Source: RHLJ01 sp965212165 (GTDB lineage: Bacteria > Bacteroidota > Rhodothermia > Balneolales > Balneolaceae). From it: 64,000 nt of DNA. The stretch lies in NCBI GenBank assembly GCA_965212165.1, contig OZ243096.1:1178001-1242000 (forward strand), read 5' to 3'. The translations under genes were made by a program, and so were the position numbers. The notes beneath the pieces are model-generated. The model ran no database searches. It was not told the DNA's origin and saw only the letters and a list, made by a program, of their open reading frames with translations. Each line of letters starts with the position of its first letter. Positions within the stretch are counted from its first letter, which is position 1. Shown piece by piece: positions 34,571 through 43,404 of this stretch.

Positions 34571-37530
34571 TGGGTATGAAAATATTTAAGAATTTATTTG
34601 CCCTGATCATTTTACTTGGAATTTCATTTCCGGTTATTGCACAAACAGGGAATATCTCAGGTACAATAACTGAAGAAGGGACAAACGAAACATTACCTGG
34701 TGTAAATGTTAGAATAGTAGGTAGTAACTTTGGTGCCGCTACAGATCCTGATGGTAAATTTATAATCAGGAATATTCGACCAGGTGAATATACTATTGAG
34801 CTTACCTTTATTGGATTTCAAGTAGTTCAAGTTACTAGCATCATTGTAGTAGCTGGTGAGACTACTGAAGTTAATCAATCGATGAAGGAACAGGTTTTTG
34901 AATCAGACCAAGAAGTTGTGGTAATTGGTGAAAAACCAATATTTGATGTAGAAAAATCAAACACATCGGTAACAATTTCTCGAGCTGACATTGAGGCAGC
35001 ACCAATTCAAAGAGTAGAAGATGCAGTGTCACTTCAATCTGGTGTTATAAAAGATCCAACGGGTCTATATATAAAAGGCGGTAGAGCATATGAAACAGGC
35101 TATGTTGTAGACGGTGTTTCAGCTCAAGATCCACTAGCAGGAACTGGGTTTGGTTTAGATTTAGGTTCAAATTCATTTAGTAATGTTGAAGTTATTACTG
35201 GTGGAGTCGGTGCTGAATATGGAGACGTTACTTCTGGTGTAGTTGCTGTTCAGACTCAAAATGGTGGCGACAAATATGAAGGTAGTTTTACACATCAACG
35301 AGACAATACAGGAACAAATAATTTATCGAATCAAGCTAATTTCTTCACAGATAATTATGAGTTTAATTTAGGTGGTCCGTCAATTTTGGCTGAGAAATTA
35401 CTCCCTGCACTTGGTTTAGATCTCCCCGGTACGATGTCATTTTTTGTAACTGGCCAGATTGGGTTAACGGATGGATATACAAAATTATCGGCAAATCAAA
35501 TTAGCTCTTCAACTGTTGGTAACGATTTTTGGTCGCCTAGACAAGGCAACCGTTGGAATGGAATGATGAAGTTGACTTATAACATCAAGCCAGGAATGAG
35601 ATTACAAGGTGCTTATCAACGTTCTCTTACCATTAATCAAAATACAAGAATGCTTCAAGTTACTGGAGCTGATACTCAAATTAGACCTGGCTTTCAGTTC
35701 GCATTTTCAAATGGCTTTTTAGACAATGCTAATACGTATACCCACGATAGTAATCTTTCCTATCTAAAATGGACACAGACAGTTTCACAATCTGCATTTT
35801 ATGAAGTCCAGTTTAGCCGTTTATTTACCCGTTTAAGAGCTGATGCAAATGGTAGAAAATGGCGTCCAGATAACGTAGACAGTGAATTTGATCCTGCAAG
35901 TATTGTTACCTCACCTGCGGAAGAGTTTCAAGGTACAGATGATTTCACGTATGTACTTTCAGGACCGGGATATATCAATAATGGTGGTATTGCAACTCTT
36001 TGGCATGATCACTTTGCAGAAGAATTAACACTAAAAACTTCGGTTACTAAGTTTTTTGCTGATCGTAAGAATCAAATTGTTGCAGGCTTCGAGTTTAAGT
36101 TTAATGACTATCAATGGATTGATATTACTCGTCCATGGATTGGAGCACCAATTCAGATTGATGAAACAACTACATCAGAAACTTTTAGAGTTGGAGAGAC
36201 TTTTGATGCATGGAGAGTAAAGCCAAAAAGAGGTGCTTTCTTCATTACAGATAAAATCAGATATAATGGACTGATTGCTAATATTGGTGCTAGATTTGAA
36301 TATTGGGCACCTGGGAGATATGTTGATGACGCTGTAAATGATGCATTAGAAGAAAATAGTTTATCAACCATTCCTGATTTTGTTGCGCAAGACTATTTAA
36401 ATAGTAGTAAAGAGATACTAGGTCTACGATATAAATTCAGATTCCTCCCTAAAGTAAATGTCTCTTTCCCAGTTCGTGAGAACCAAGTTTTATTTTTTAA
36501 TTATGGGCATTCAACAAGATTGCCTCATCCTAGTTATGTATATGCTGGTTTAAATCCATTTTATCAAGATCAATCAGATCTACCAGACTTAGGTAACCCA
36601 AATCTGGACCCAGAAGTTGATATTTCATATGAGATCGGATTAAGAAATCAGATTACCTCTAATGACGCATTAAATATCTCAGCGTTTTGGAGAGACAAAT
36701 ATGATTTTGTGACAACACAAAATATTCTTGTACCCGATGTTGATGGTAGAGATGTTGCGAAAGCGTTTAGGGTAAATGGCGATTATGCTCGTTCAAGAGG
36801 GATCGAAATTTCTTACTTAAAGAGATATAAGGACATATTAAGAGGTCAAATGTCTTTCACATATTCAAGAGCAGAAGGCCTAAGTTCCACAACTGATGAT
36901 AATTTCAATAATATTAACGCAAGCCAGAATATTGGTGCTAATATTGAAACTCCACTAGCATGGGATAGACCTTTTGATATTAAAGGGAATATTACATTTA
37001 CATACGATAGGGCAGAACCCTTATTTGATCTTGACCCCTTAAATCAGTTTCAGATGTTTCTATCTGCAGTATGGCGTAGTGGTACAAGATATACACCAAC
37101 TGAGTTAGTCGGTTTTCAAAGAAACCCAATTACGGGTGAACGTAATTGGAGACCTGTTTACGAACGTGTTGATGATCCTGCAGAACGTTTTAGTAAAGTT
37201 GGTCCTGCTTGGTTCTTTATGGACTTCAATCTTCAAAAATGGTTTGAAGTTGGTGGTACAAAAATGTCTGCTTTCTTAGAGATTAAAAATATTTTAAACA
37301 ATCGAAGTTCTGTAATTGTAAATCCTGTTACAGGAGAAGGGTACAAGCAATACCCAACTGATCAGGCAACACTTGTAGCTTTACGAGATGATAGAAGCTA
37401 TGATGTTCCAAGTAATGTTAGAGATCCAAGATACATAGACCCAACTGATAATAATCTTCCGGCATACGATAACCCTGCTAATTATATAGAGCAGCGTCAT
37501 ATTATGGTTGGACTATCTGTTCGATTTTAA
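34567..37530 (+). CDS. TonB-dependent receptor with carboxypeptidase-like regulatory domain
   Basis: 987 residues. The signal peptide ends PVIAQ (residue 26). A CarboxypepD_reg-like domain follows (GNISGTITEEGTNETLPGVN). The TonB plug has a clear core (VSLQSGVIKDPTGLYIKGGR, then YVVDGVSAQDPLAG), and a large barrel ends HIMVGLSVRF with terminal Phe. It begins by a 4-bp overlap with the lipoprotein gene, and its stop touches the start of the PorV-like gene. The combination is a coupled outer-membrane unit; the cargo is unknown. Confidence 0.93.
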   Translation: MMGMKIFKNLFALIILLGISFPVIAQTGNISGTITEEGTNETLPGVNVRIVGSNFGAATDPDGKFIIRNIRPGEYTIELTFIGFQVVQVTSIIVVAGETTEVNQSMKEQVFESDQEVVVIGEKPIFDVEKSNTSVTISRADIEAAPIQRVEDAVSLQSGVIKDPTGLYIKGGRAYETGYVVDGVSAQDPLAGTGFGLDLGSNSFSNVEVITGGVGAEYGDVTSGVVAVQTQNGGDKYEGSFTHQRDNTGTNNLSNQANFFTDNYEFNLGGPSILAEKLLPALGLDLPGTMSFFVTGQIGLTDGYTKLSANQISSSTVGNDFWSPRQGNRWNGMMKLTYNIKPGMRLQGAYQRSLTINQNTRMLQVTGADTQIRPGFQFAFSNGFLDNANTYTHDSNLSYLKWTQTVSQSAFYEVQFSRLFTRLRADANGRKWRPDNVDSEFDPASIVTSPAEEFQGTDDFTYVLSGPGYINNGGIATLWHDHFAEELTLKTSVTKFFADRKNQIVAGFEFKFNDYQWIDITRPWIGAPIQIDETTTSETFRVGETFDAWRVKPKRGAFFITDKIRYNGLIANIGARFEYWAPGRYVDDAVNDALEENSLSTIPDFVAQDYLNSSKEILGLRYKFRFLPKVNVSFPVRENQVLFFNYGHSTRLPHPSYVYAGLNPFYQDQSDLPDLGNPNLDPEVDISYEIGLRNQITSNDALNISAFWRDKYDFVTTQNILVPDVDGRDVAKAFRVNGDYARSRGIEISYLKRYKDILRGQMSFTYSRAEGLSSTTDDNFNNINASQNIGANIETPLAWDRPFDIKGNITFTYDRAEPLFDLDPLNQFQMFLSAVWRSGTRYTPTELVGFQRNPITGERNWRPVYERVDDPAERFSKVGPAWFFMDFNLQKWFEVGGTKMSAFLEIKNILNNRSSVIVNPVTGEGYKQYPTDQATLVALRDDRSYDVPSNVRDPRYIDPTDNNLPAYDNPANYIEQRHIMVGLSVRF

Positions 37531-38526
37531 ATGAAATTTATGCGTTTAAACATATCACTCTTCATTTTTCTTATTTGCTTCATGCCACTTTCATCAGCTG
37601 TTGGTCAAAGTTTTGGGGAAGATCGAGCAGGTACAGAAAGTTTTCAATTTACCAAAATCGCTGTTGATCCAAGAAGTGCAGCTATGGGAAATTCAAACAT
37701 GGCTGATGCAATCGATGGCTCTAGTTTATTCTGGAATCCGGCGTTATCAGCAAGGCTTACTAACTCAACCTTGATGATTAGTCATACCGCTTATTTCGTT
37801 GGAGTGAATCAAGATTACTTCAGCTATATCCATAAAGTGGGAACTTTTGCCTTCGGTGGGTCTTTGCAATATCTAAATTCAGGTGATATCAGAGAAACAA
37901 CAGAGTTCCAGCCATTTGGTACTGGAAGAACTTTTTCAACACAACATTTTTCGGTAGGACTATCTGGTGCGCATGAAGTTACAGAGCTATTTAGCTACGG
38001 TATAACAGTTAAATTTTTAATGGAAAAAATTGAAGAAGTTGATTACTCAACTGGAGCAATCGATTTTGGGTTTTCCTACTTAGTTGGTGATACAGGTCTA
38101 AGGTTTGCTGTGGGTATAAATAATTTTGGCTTAGATGCTAACCCTTCAGGAAATACAACAAGAGAAACCTTAAATGGAATTGAAGAAATTGAACCAGACG
38201 TTGTTTCTTCGCTACCTACTCGGTTCCATATTGGTGCAGCATATGATTTGTATGAAAATGATCAAAATAAATTGATTGTTACTGGTCAAATCACAAATCC
38301 AAGTGATAATGCTGAACAGTTTAATGTTGGGGCTGAATACTCTTTTATGAAACAGTTTTTTGTAAGAACTGGATATGAGTTTGGTGTTGAAGAACGTAAA
38401 ATTCCAAGTCTAGGTGCCGGTGTTGAATTAAAAGTGATGAATAAAATTTTTAAAGCGGATTATGCCTACACCTTATTTGAACGACTTGGTGAAATCCATA
38501 GGATTGCTATAAGCTTTTCGTTATGA
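37531..38526 (+). CDS. PorV/PorQ family outer-membrane protein
   Basis: 331 residues with a signal peptide ending SAVGQ. The family signature is ITKIAVDPRSAAMGNSNMAD-like QFTKIAVDPRSAAMGNSN followed by SSLFWNPALSA. The rest is a FadL-like barrel ending RIAISFSL. PorV shuttles type IX cargo to the surface-attachment complex in Porphyromonas. This gene starts on the base after the TonB receptor stop and overlaps the next lipoprotein by 4 bp. It may be a dedicated paralogue for the cargo of this block. Confidence 0.88.
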   Translation: MKFMRLNISLFIFLICFMPLSSAVGQSFGEDRAGTESFQFTKIAVDPRSAAMGNSNMADAIDGSSLFWNPALSARLTNSTLMISHTAYFVGVNQDYFSYIHKVGTFAFGGSLQYLNSGDIRETTEFQPFGTGRTFSTQHFSVGLSGAHEVTELFSYGITVKFLMEKIEEVDYSTGAIDFGFSYLVGDTGLRFAVGINNFGLDANPSGNTTRETLNGIEEIEPDVVSSLPTRFHIGAAYDLYENDQNKLIVTGQITNPSDNAEQFNVGAEYSFMKQFFVRTGYEFGVEERKIPSLGAGVELKVMNKIFKADYAYTLFERLGEIHRIAISFSL

Positions 38527-39812
38527 TAAATAGATATACATATATAATTTTATTATTTGCAGGCCTTCTAGCATTCATGTCTTGTGATGATATTTTTAAC
38601 ACAAAATCAAATTCAGACACAGACGAGATATTTGATGAGGGGAATATAGACCCTACTTTAGAAAATATTGATGGGTATGCTCCTGTTCTTCCTTTTTGGG
38701 GAGGTTTTGATGCTCCAACTGATGTGCATGTAGGTTTTGATGAATTTGTATATGTGACAGATAATGATGGTATTCACCTTCTTGATAGAGCAGATTTATC
38801 TCCAAGAATAACCATTCCTTTAAGAGGTGCAGTTTCAGTCACACAAGATCGATTGCTTAATATTTATGTAGCCGCTCGAATTGATACTATAATAAATTCA
38901 ATCGATCCAAATATCACATGGGACTTACCTGCAGTATTTAAGATCAAAAATATGAATGGTGCTGGCCCAATCCAGTATGTTGATACATTAATTTTTCCTT
39001 TTGATGATGCAAGTTTAAGTACTTCAGCGGCACAAAACTCTAGATTAAATCGAAATTCCCAGTTCAATTATGAACAAGTTAATGTAACAGGATTAACCGT
39101 ATTAGGTGATAATACATTATATGTTACAAGAACAGGACCCTTTAAATCAACCACACAAGTCGGTGCACCAGATAACACAGTTCTTGAATTTCAAAGAGTT
39201 CGGGTGGATGGTGCTCTAACAGCAAAGATGGTAAATGTTAGACAGATAAGAACACTAAGTCCGACAGTACCATCATTGAGAAGTGGTATTGGTCTAAGTG
39301 CTATTGCATCATTTGTTTCTCCGCCACAAAGAGACAGCTTTACAGATGATAGAAGTTTTATTGTAGCTCAGGCTGATCAATCTACAGAAATACCTTTTAG
39401 AGTACTTTGGATTAATGCTGTCCAAACTGTTGATGGATTAGTATTTCAACAGAATTCTGATTTACTAAGGCAAGATACTACTCAAGCGGATGGTTTTTTA
39501 TATGAACCCGGTAAGTTTGAAGTGCCCTCAGGAATCGCTTATGGAGGCGATGATGATAGTTACATTTTTGTAGTAGATTCTGAATTAAATAGATTGTTTC
39601 AATTTCAACTGAATGGTCAAGAAGGAGTTCCGCCTCCACCAGGAGTTGAAGATCAAACCAGACAAATAAGAGTATCTTTTGGCGAATTTGGGGCCGATGC
39701 AAAACAATTCAAGAATCCAAGCGGAGTGGCCTATTTCGACCGAGTTGTTTATGTGGCTGATAAAGGTAACAACAGGATTTCAAGGTTTAAGCTAACATCC
39801 GATTTCGAGTAA
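38523..39812 (+). CDS. lipoprotein with NHL-type beta-propeller repeats
   Basis: 429 residues with a lipobox at Cys21 (LLAFMSC). Propeller-type repeats are visible, for example FDAPTDVHVGFDEFVYVTDN, FEVPSGIAYGGDDDSYIFVV and FKNPSGVAYFDRVVYVADKG followed by NNRISRF. It is probably exposed at the outer membrane and may bind protein or carbohydrate. It overlaps the PorV-like gene by 4 bp, so it belongs to the same coupled set. Confidence 0.85.
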   Translation: MINRYTYIILLFAGLLAFMSCDDIFNTKSNSDTDEIFDEGNIDPTLENIDGYAPVLPFWGGFDAPTDVHVGFDEFVYVTDNDGIHLLDRADLSPRITIPLRGAVSVTQDRLLNIYVAARIDTIINSIDPNITWDLPAVFKIKNMNGAGPIQYVDTLIFPFDDASLSTSAAQNSRLNRNSQFNYEQVNVTGLTVLGDNTLYVTRTGPFKSTTQVGAPDNTVLEFQRVRVDGALTAKMVNVRQIRTLSPTVPSLRSGIGLSAIASFVSPPQRDSFTDDRSFIVAQADQSTEIPFRVLWINAVQTVDGLVFQQNSDLLRQDTTQADGFLYEPGKFEVPSGIAYGGDDDSYIFVVDSELNRLFQFQLNGQEGVPPPPGVEDQTRQIRVSFGEFGADAKQFKNPSGVAYFDRVVYVADKGNNRISRFKLTSDFE

Positions 39813-39824
39813 AATAGAAGACCT

Positions 39825-41036
39825 ATGAAAAAGATTTTTTTACTTCTTTTTCTATGCTCCATTTCATGTTCATTACTCGCAGATAAAGATCCACCGAAGT
39901 TACTTCTTATTTCCTTTGATGGATTCAGACCAGATTATCTATCTAAAACTGAGACTCCAAATTTTGATTTTCTAGCTGAAAACGGGGTTTTAGGTGAAGG
40001 ACTGATCCCAATATATCCTTCAAAAACATTCCCAAATCATTATGCTATTGCTACGGGATTATATCCTGAGAATAACGGATTTATTGCAAATAGAATGTAC
40101 GATGAAAAACTTGGTCTTTCATTCTCAATGGGAGATAGAGAACAAGTTGAAAACCCAAGTTGGTGGAAAGGTGAGCCAATTTGGAATACAGTAGAAAAAG
40201 AAGGTAAAAAAGCTGGAACTATGTTTTGGGTAGGTTCAGAGGCTCCGGTTCAAGGCATTAGACCAACATTCTGGAAAAGCTACGATGGAAATATGCCTAA
40301 TGAAGATCGCATAGATTCTGTACTTAGTTGGATGACTCTTGGAACAGAAAATGAAATCGATTTTGGTACACTATATTTTAGTTTTGTGGACAGTCAAGGC
40401 CATAGATATGGAACTGAGTCAGAGCAAGTAGTCCAAGCAATCAAAGATGCGGATGAATTAGTTAATTATTTAATGATTCAGCTTAAGGAAAAAGAGTTAC
40501 TAGATAACACAAATATTATAATAGTTTCAGACCACGGAATGATGAATGTATCTAAAGAGCGATTAGTAGTTCTTGATGATTTCATAAATACTGAATACAT
40601 AGATATCATAGAGGGCTCTCCATCACTAATGATGAACGTTCAAGAAGGAAAACTTGAAGAAGTGTATGCATCACTGAAGAATAATGAGACTCATTTTAAA
40701 GTCTATAAAAAGGAAGAAATTCCAGAGCGATATCACATTAAGAATAATTCTCGGACTCCAGAATTACTACTTGTTGCAGATCTAGGTTATACCATAAATA
40801 CTAAATCATTTATAGAACAAAGGAGGAATTATCCATCTGGTGGTGCACATGGGTTTGATAATCTTGAAGAAGAGATGTGGGCGTTATTTATTGCAAATGG
40901 ACCTAGTTTTAGAAAGGGTTTTACAATAAAACCCTTTGAAAATATTCATCTATATGAATTGATGGCTCATATTCTGAAAGTGGAACCTGCAAAAACCGAT
41001 GGGTCGCTTGATGCTATTTCAGATATACTGAAATAA
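39825..41036 (+). CDS. ectonucleotide pyrophosphatase/phosphodiesterase (alkaline phosphatase superfamily)
   Basis: 403 residues with a signal peptide (ISCSLLA, residue about 19; a Cys there may allow lipidation). All NPP metal-site motifs are present in order: ISFDGFRPDYL (Asp), the nucleophilic Thr in YPSKTFPNHYAIATG, DSQGHRYG (Asp and His), VSDHGM (Asp-His) and GGAHGFDN (His). It hydrolyses nucleotide or other phosphodiesters in the periplasm or at the surface. It follows the propeller lipoprotein by 12 bp and closes the block. Confidence 0.92.
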   Translation: MKKIFLLLFLCSISCSLLADKDPPKLLLISFDGFRPDYLSKTETPNFDFLAENGVLGEGLIPIYPSKTFPNHYAIATGLYPENNGFIANRMYDEKLGLSFSMGDREQVENPSWWKGEPIWNTVEKEGKKAGTMFWVGSEAPVQGIRPTFWKSYDGNMPNEDRIDSVLSWMTLGTENEIDFGTLYFSFVDSQGHRYGTESEQVVQAIKDADELVNYLMIQLKEKELLDNTNIIIVSDHGMMNVSKERLVVLDDFINTEYIDIIEGSPSLMMNVQEGKLEEVYASLKNNETHFKVYKKEEIPERYHIKNNSRTPELLLVADLGYTINTKSFIEQRRNYPSGGAHGFDNLEEEMWALFIANGPSFRKGFTIKPFENIHLYELMAHILKVEPAKTDGSLDAISDILK

Positions 41037-41146
41037 ATTCTATTCTAATTTATTCAAATAAAGCCTTTTATTTGGATTGCATCTAACTTTGAAGGAAGTG
41101 ATATTCCGATCATCAAAAAAGATTTTAACTCACTCAAAAAAAGACC

Positions 41147-41482
41147 ATGCCATACGTTGTTACCGAACCATGTATTCAATGTAAATACACTAACTGTGCT
41201 GCAGTTTGTCCAGTAGATGCTTTCCGTGAAGGACCAAATTTCTTAACAATCGACCCAGATGAATGTATCGATTGTGATGCTTGTGTATCTGAGTGCCCAG
41301 TAGAAGCAATTTTTCCAGATGATGAAGTGCCAGATAAATGGGAACACTATATAGAACTTAATGAAAGATTAGCTGAGGCGTGGGAAGATAATATCATCAA
41401 CGAAACAAAAGATGCTCTTCCTGATGCTGATAAATGGGCTGAAAAAGAAGACAAACTTGGCGATTTAATTGAAGAATGGTAG
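41147..41482 (+). CDS. fdxA: seven-iron type ferredoxin
   Basis: 111 residues. Two iron-sulfur clusters can be read: an N-terminal 3Fe-4S/4Fe-4S site (CIQCKYTNCAAVCPVDAF) and a CxxCxxCxxxCP site (CIDCDACVSECPVEAIF). An acidic C-terminal extension is typical of the FdxA family. It is a cytoplasmic electron carrier. A perfect -7 element TAACTTTG lies at 41084-41091, but no TTTG partner at the expected spacing. A hairpin follows the gene. Confidence 0.93.
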   Translation: MPYVVTEPCIQCKYTNCAAVCPVDAFREGPNFLTIDPDECIDCDACVSECPVEAIFPDDEVPDKWEHYIELNERLAEAWEDNIINETKDALPDADKWAEKEDKLGDLIEEW

Positions 41483-41492
41483 TTCATTAATT

Positions 41493-41543
41493 GTTAATCG
41501 TTATTTGTACTTTTAAATTCACAAATAACGATTAACGGTTTTT
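41493..41543 (+). terminator. 16-bp perfect inverted repeat, probable terminator of fdxA
   Basis: GTTAATCGTTATTTGT (41493-41508) and ACAAATAACGATTAAC (41521-41536) are exact inverted copies with a 12-nt spacer, followed by GG and five T. It lies between fdxA and folP. The AT-rich stem and the GG before the T run make it less typical than the other terminators here; a protein-binding role is possible. Confidence 0.65.
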
Positions 41544-41546
41544 AAA

Positions 41547-42377
41547 TTGTCTGACAAACAACATCAATCACTAGCTTTTGATCTCCCTAAAGTGATGGGG
41601 ATAATCAATGCCACACCTGATTCCTTCAGTGATGGTGGTCAATTCAATGCTGTTTCTTCTGCACTAGAACGTATTAATGTGATTGTTTCAGAAGGTGCCT
41701 CAATAATAGATATTGGGGGTGAGTCTACAAGGCCGAATGCTGAGCCTGTTTCTGAAAAAGAGGAATTACTTAGAGTGATCCCAATTCTTGAAAAAGCGTT
41801 GCAGCAATTTAAAAATGTCATCTTCTCTATAGACACTACAAAATTTGAAGTGGCCAAAAAATCTCTAGAATTAGGGGTAGATATTGTAAACGATGTAAGT
41901 GGCCATACCAAGGAACTCAGACTTGCAGATTTATGTGCTCAGCATAACGCATTCTATGTGTTAATGCACTCCAAGGGTGATCCAAAGACGATGCAAAATA
42001 ACGCTATATACTATAATGTTGTAGATGAAGTGGGAGAATTTTTCGATAAGAAAATCGAAACTTTGAAATCAAAGGGTGTTGAAAAAATAATATTAGATCC
42101 AGGAATTGGATTTGGGAAAACACTTGAACACAATTTTTCTTTAATTGCCCATCTTGACAAATTCAAAAAATTTGGTTTCCCTATATTAGTCGGAGCTTCT
42201 CGAAAATCAATGATTGGAAAACTTCTTGATGATAGACCTGCAGAAGATCGACTTGCTGGAACTCTTGCTGTTCATTATCATTCGTTGTTAAAAGGAGCAG
42301 ATATTCTTCGTGTCCATGATGTGAAGGAAGCCTCCGATTCAATTCGTATATTCAATGCAATACAATCACAATCTTAG
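41547..42377 (+). CDS. folP: dihydropteroate synthase
   Basis: 276 residues from a TTG. All signature elements are present: MGIINATPDSFSDGG, IIDIGGESTRPNA, IFSIDTTKFEVA, IILDPGIGFGKT, LVGASRKSMIG and ILRVHDVKEA. It condenses 4-aminobenzoate with the pterin diphosphate in folate synthesis. The cdaA gene follows after 12 bp; this folP-cdaA pairing is common in Bacteroidota relatives. Confidence 0.96.
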   Translation: MSDKQHQSLAFDLPKVMGIINATPDSFSDGGQFNAVSSALERINVIVSEGASIIDIGGESTRPNAEPVSEKEELLRVIPILEKALQQFKNVIFSIDTTKFEVAKKSLELGVDIVNDVSGHTKELRLADLCAQHNAFYVLMHSKGDPKTMQNNAIYYNVVDEVGEFFDKKIETLKSKGVEKIILDPGIGFGKTLEHNFSLIAHLDKFKKFGFPILVGASRKSMIGKLLDDRPAEDRLAGTLAVHYHSLLKGADILRVHDVKEASDSIRIFNAIQSQS

Positions 42378-42389
42378 ACGGAGCATCTA

Positions 42390-43205
42390 TTGATTCCTAT
42401 TGGGTTTCTTGATTTTAGTGTCATGGATTTTATAGAAACGCTACTAATTGCTGGCGTTCTGGTATACCTATATCAATGGATTAGAGGAACCTTTGCAATT
42501 CAAGCTGGGATTGGAATTGTACTCTTAGTTATTGTAAACCTTGTTATTCGTGTTTTAGGTTTTACCACTATCGATTTTATTTTGAGTGGAATAATGAATG
42601 TAGGTATTCTTGCTGTTTTCATTATTTTTCAACCAGAGATTCGAAAACTCTTGTATAGACTTGGTACAAACACCAGCCTAGATCGTTTTTTTACTCGCTC
42701 AAGCTCAGATGAAATGATAGAGGAAATTATCGATGCAACTAAAATACTCTCAAAAGAAAAAATCGGTGCATTGGTTGTTTTCGCACGTACATCGAACCTT
42801 CAGGATATGATTGATGGTGGAGTAGGGATTGACGCGAAAATTAAAAGTGAGTTATTAATTACTATTTTCAGAAAAGAAACACCATTACATGATGGTGCAG
42901 TAATAATCCGTAATAATAGAATTGTTGCTGCAAGCTGTTATTTACCAATTTCCCAAAACCCAAATATTTCTCAATCCTTTGGAACTCGACATCGAGCTGC
43001 TGTGGGTATTTCAGAAACTAATAATGTATTTGTACTCATTGTTTCTGAAGAAACAGGTCGTATCTCGATATCAAGAAATGGTTCATTAACCAGCGGGTTA
43101 ACTATTCAAAAACTACGAGCCGAAATGGAAGAAACATTCGGTACTTCAAAATTTGAAGAAGAAATTGGGTTTAGCTCTTCGCAAGCTGAAATGAACCTTA
43201 AATAA
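42390..43205 (+). CDS. cdaA: diadenylate cyclase CdaA (c-di-AMP synthase)
   Basis: 271 residues from a TTG with GGAG seven bases upstream. Three N-terminal membrane helices (about residues 10-80) precede a DAC domain. Both catalytic motifs are intact: LHDGAVIIRNNRIVA (DGA) and GTRHRAAVGISE (RHR). It makes cyclic di-AMP, which controls potassium and osmotic balance. It is downstream of folP. No CdaR/YbbR-type regulator is found after it. Confidence 0.95.
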   Translation: MIPIGFLDFSVMDFIETLLIAGVLVYLYQWIRGTFAIQAGIGIVLLVIVNLVIRVLGFTTIDFILSGIMNVGILAVFIIFQPEIRKLLYRLGTNTSLDRFFTRSSSDEMIEEIIDATKILSKEKIGALVVFARTSNLQDMIDGGVGIDAKIKSELLITIFRKETPLHDGAVIIRNNRIVAASCYLPISQNPNISQSFGTRHRAAVGISETNNVFVLIVSEETGRISISRNGSLTSGLTIQKLRAEMEETFGTSKFEEEIGFSSSQAEMNLK

Positions 43206-43347
43206 TTTCTCTATTAATAATAGCTGCAAAAGTGTGTATTGACGTTGTTACACCGAAAAAAATATTTCATTCCAAGATTAATATTTTAATCTCAATAGAA
43301 ATATTATCTAAAAATCGAACTCTTATCGGTACTTTTCATATTTAAAA

Positions 43348-43387
43348 ATGGAAACTCGTACATTACAGATCATATAACCGTTTCCAT
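43348..43387. promoter_or_regulatory. inverted repeat upstream of scpA
   Basis: ATGGAAAC (43348-43355) and GTTTCCAT (43380-43387) are exact 8-bp inverted copies with a 24-bp spacer, ending about 17 bp before the mutase start. The position suits an operator or a leader hairpin covering the start. Evidence is limited to the symmetry. Confidence 0.3.
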
Positions 43388-43404
43388 CAAAGAAAGTGAG
43401 TGCA

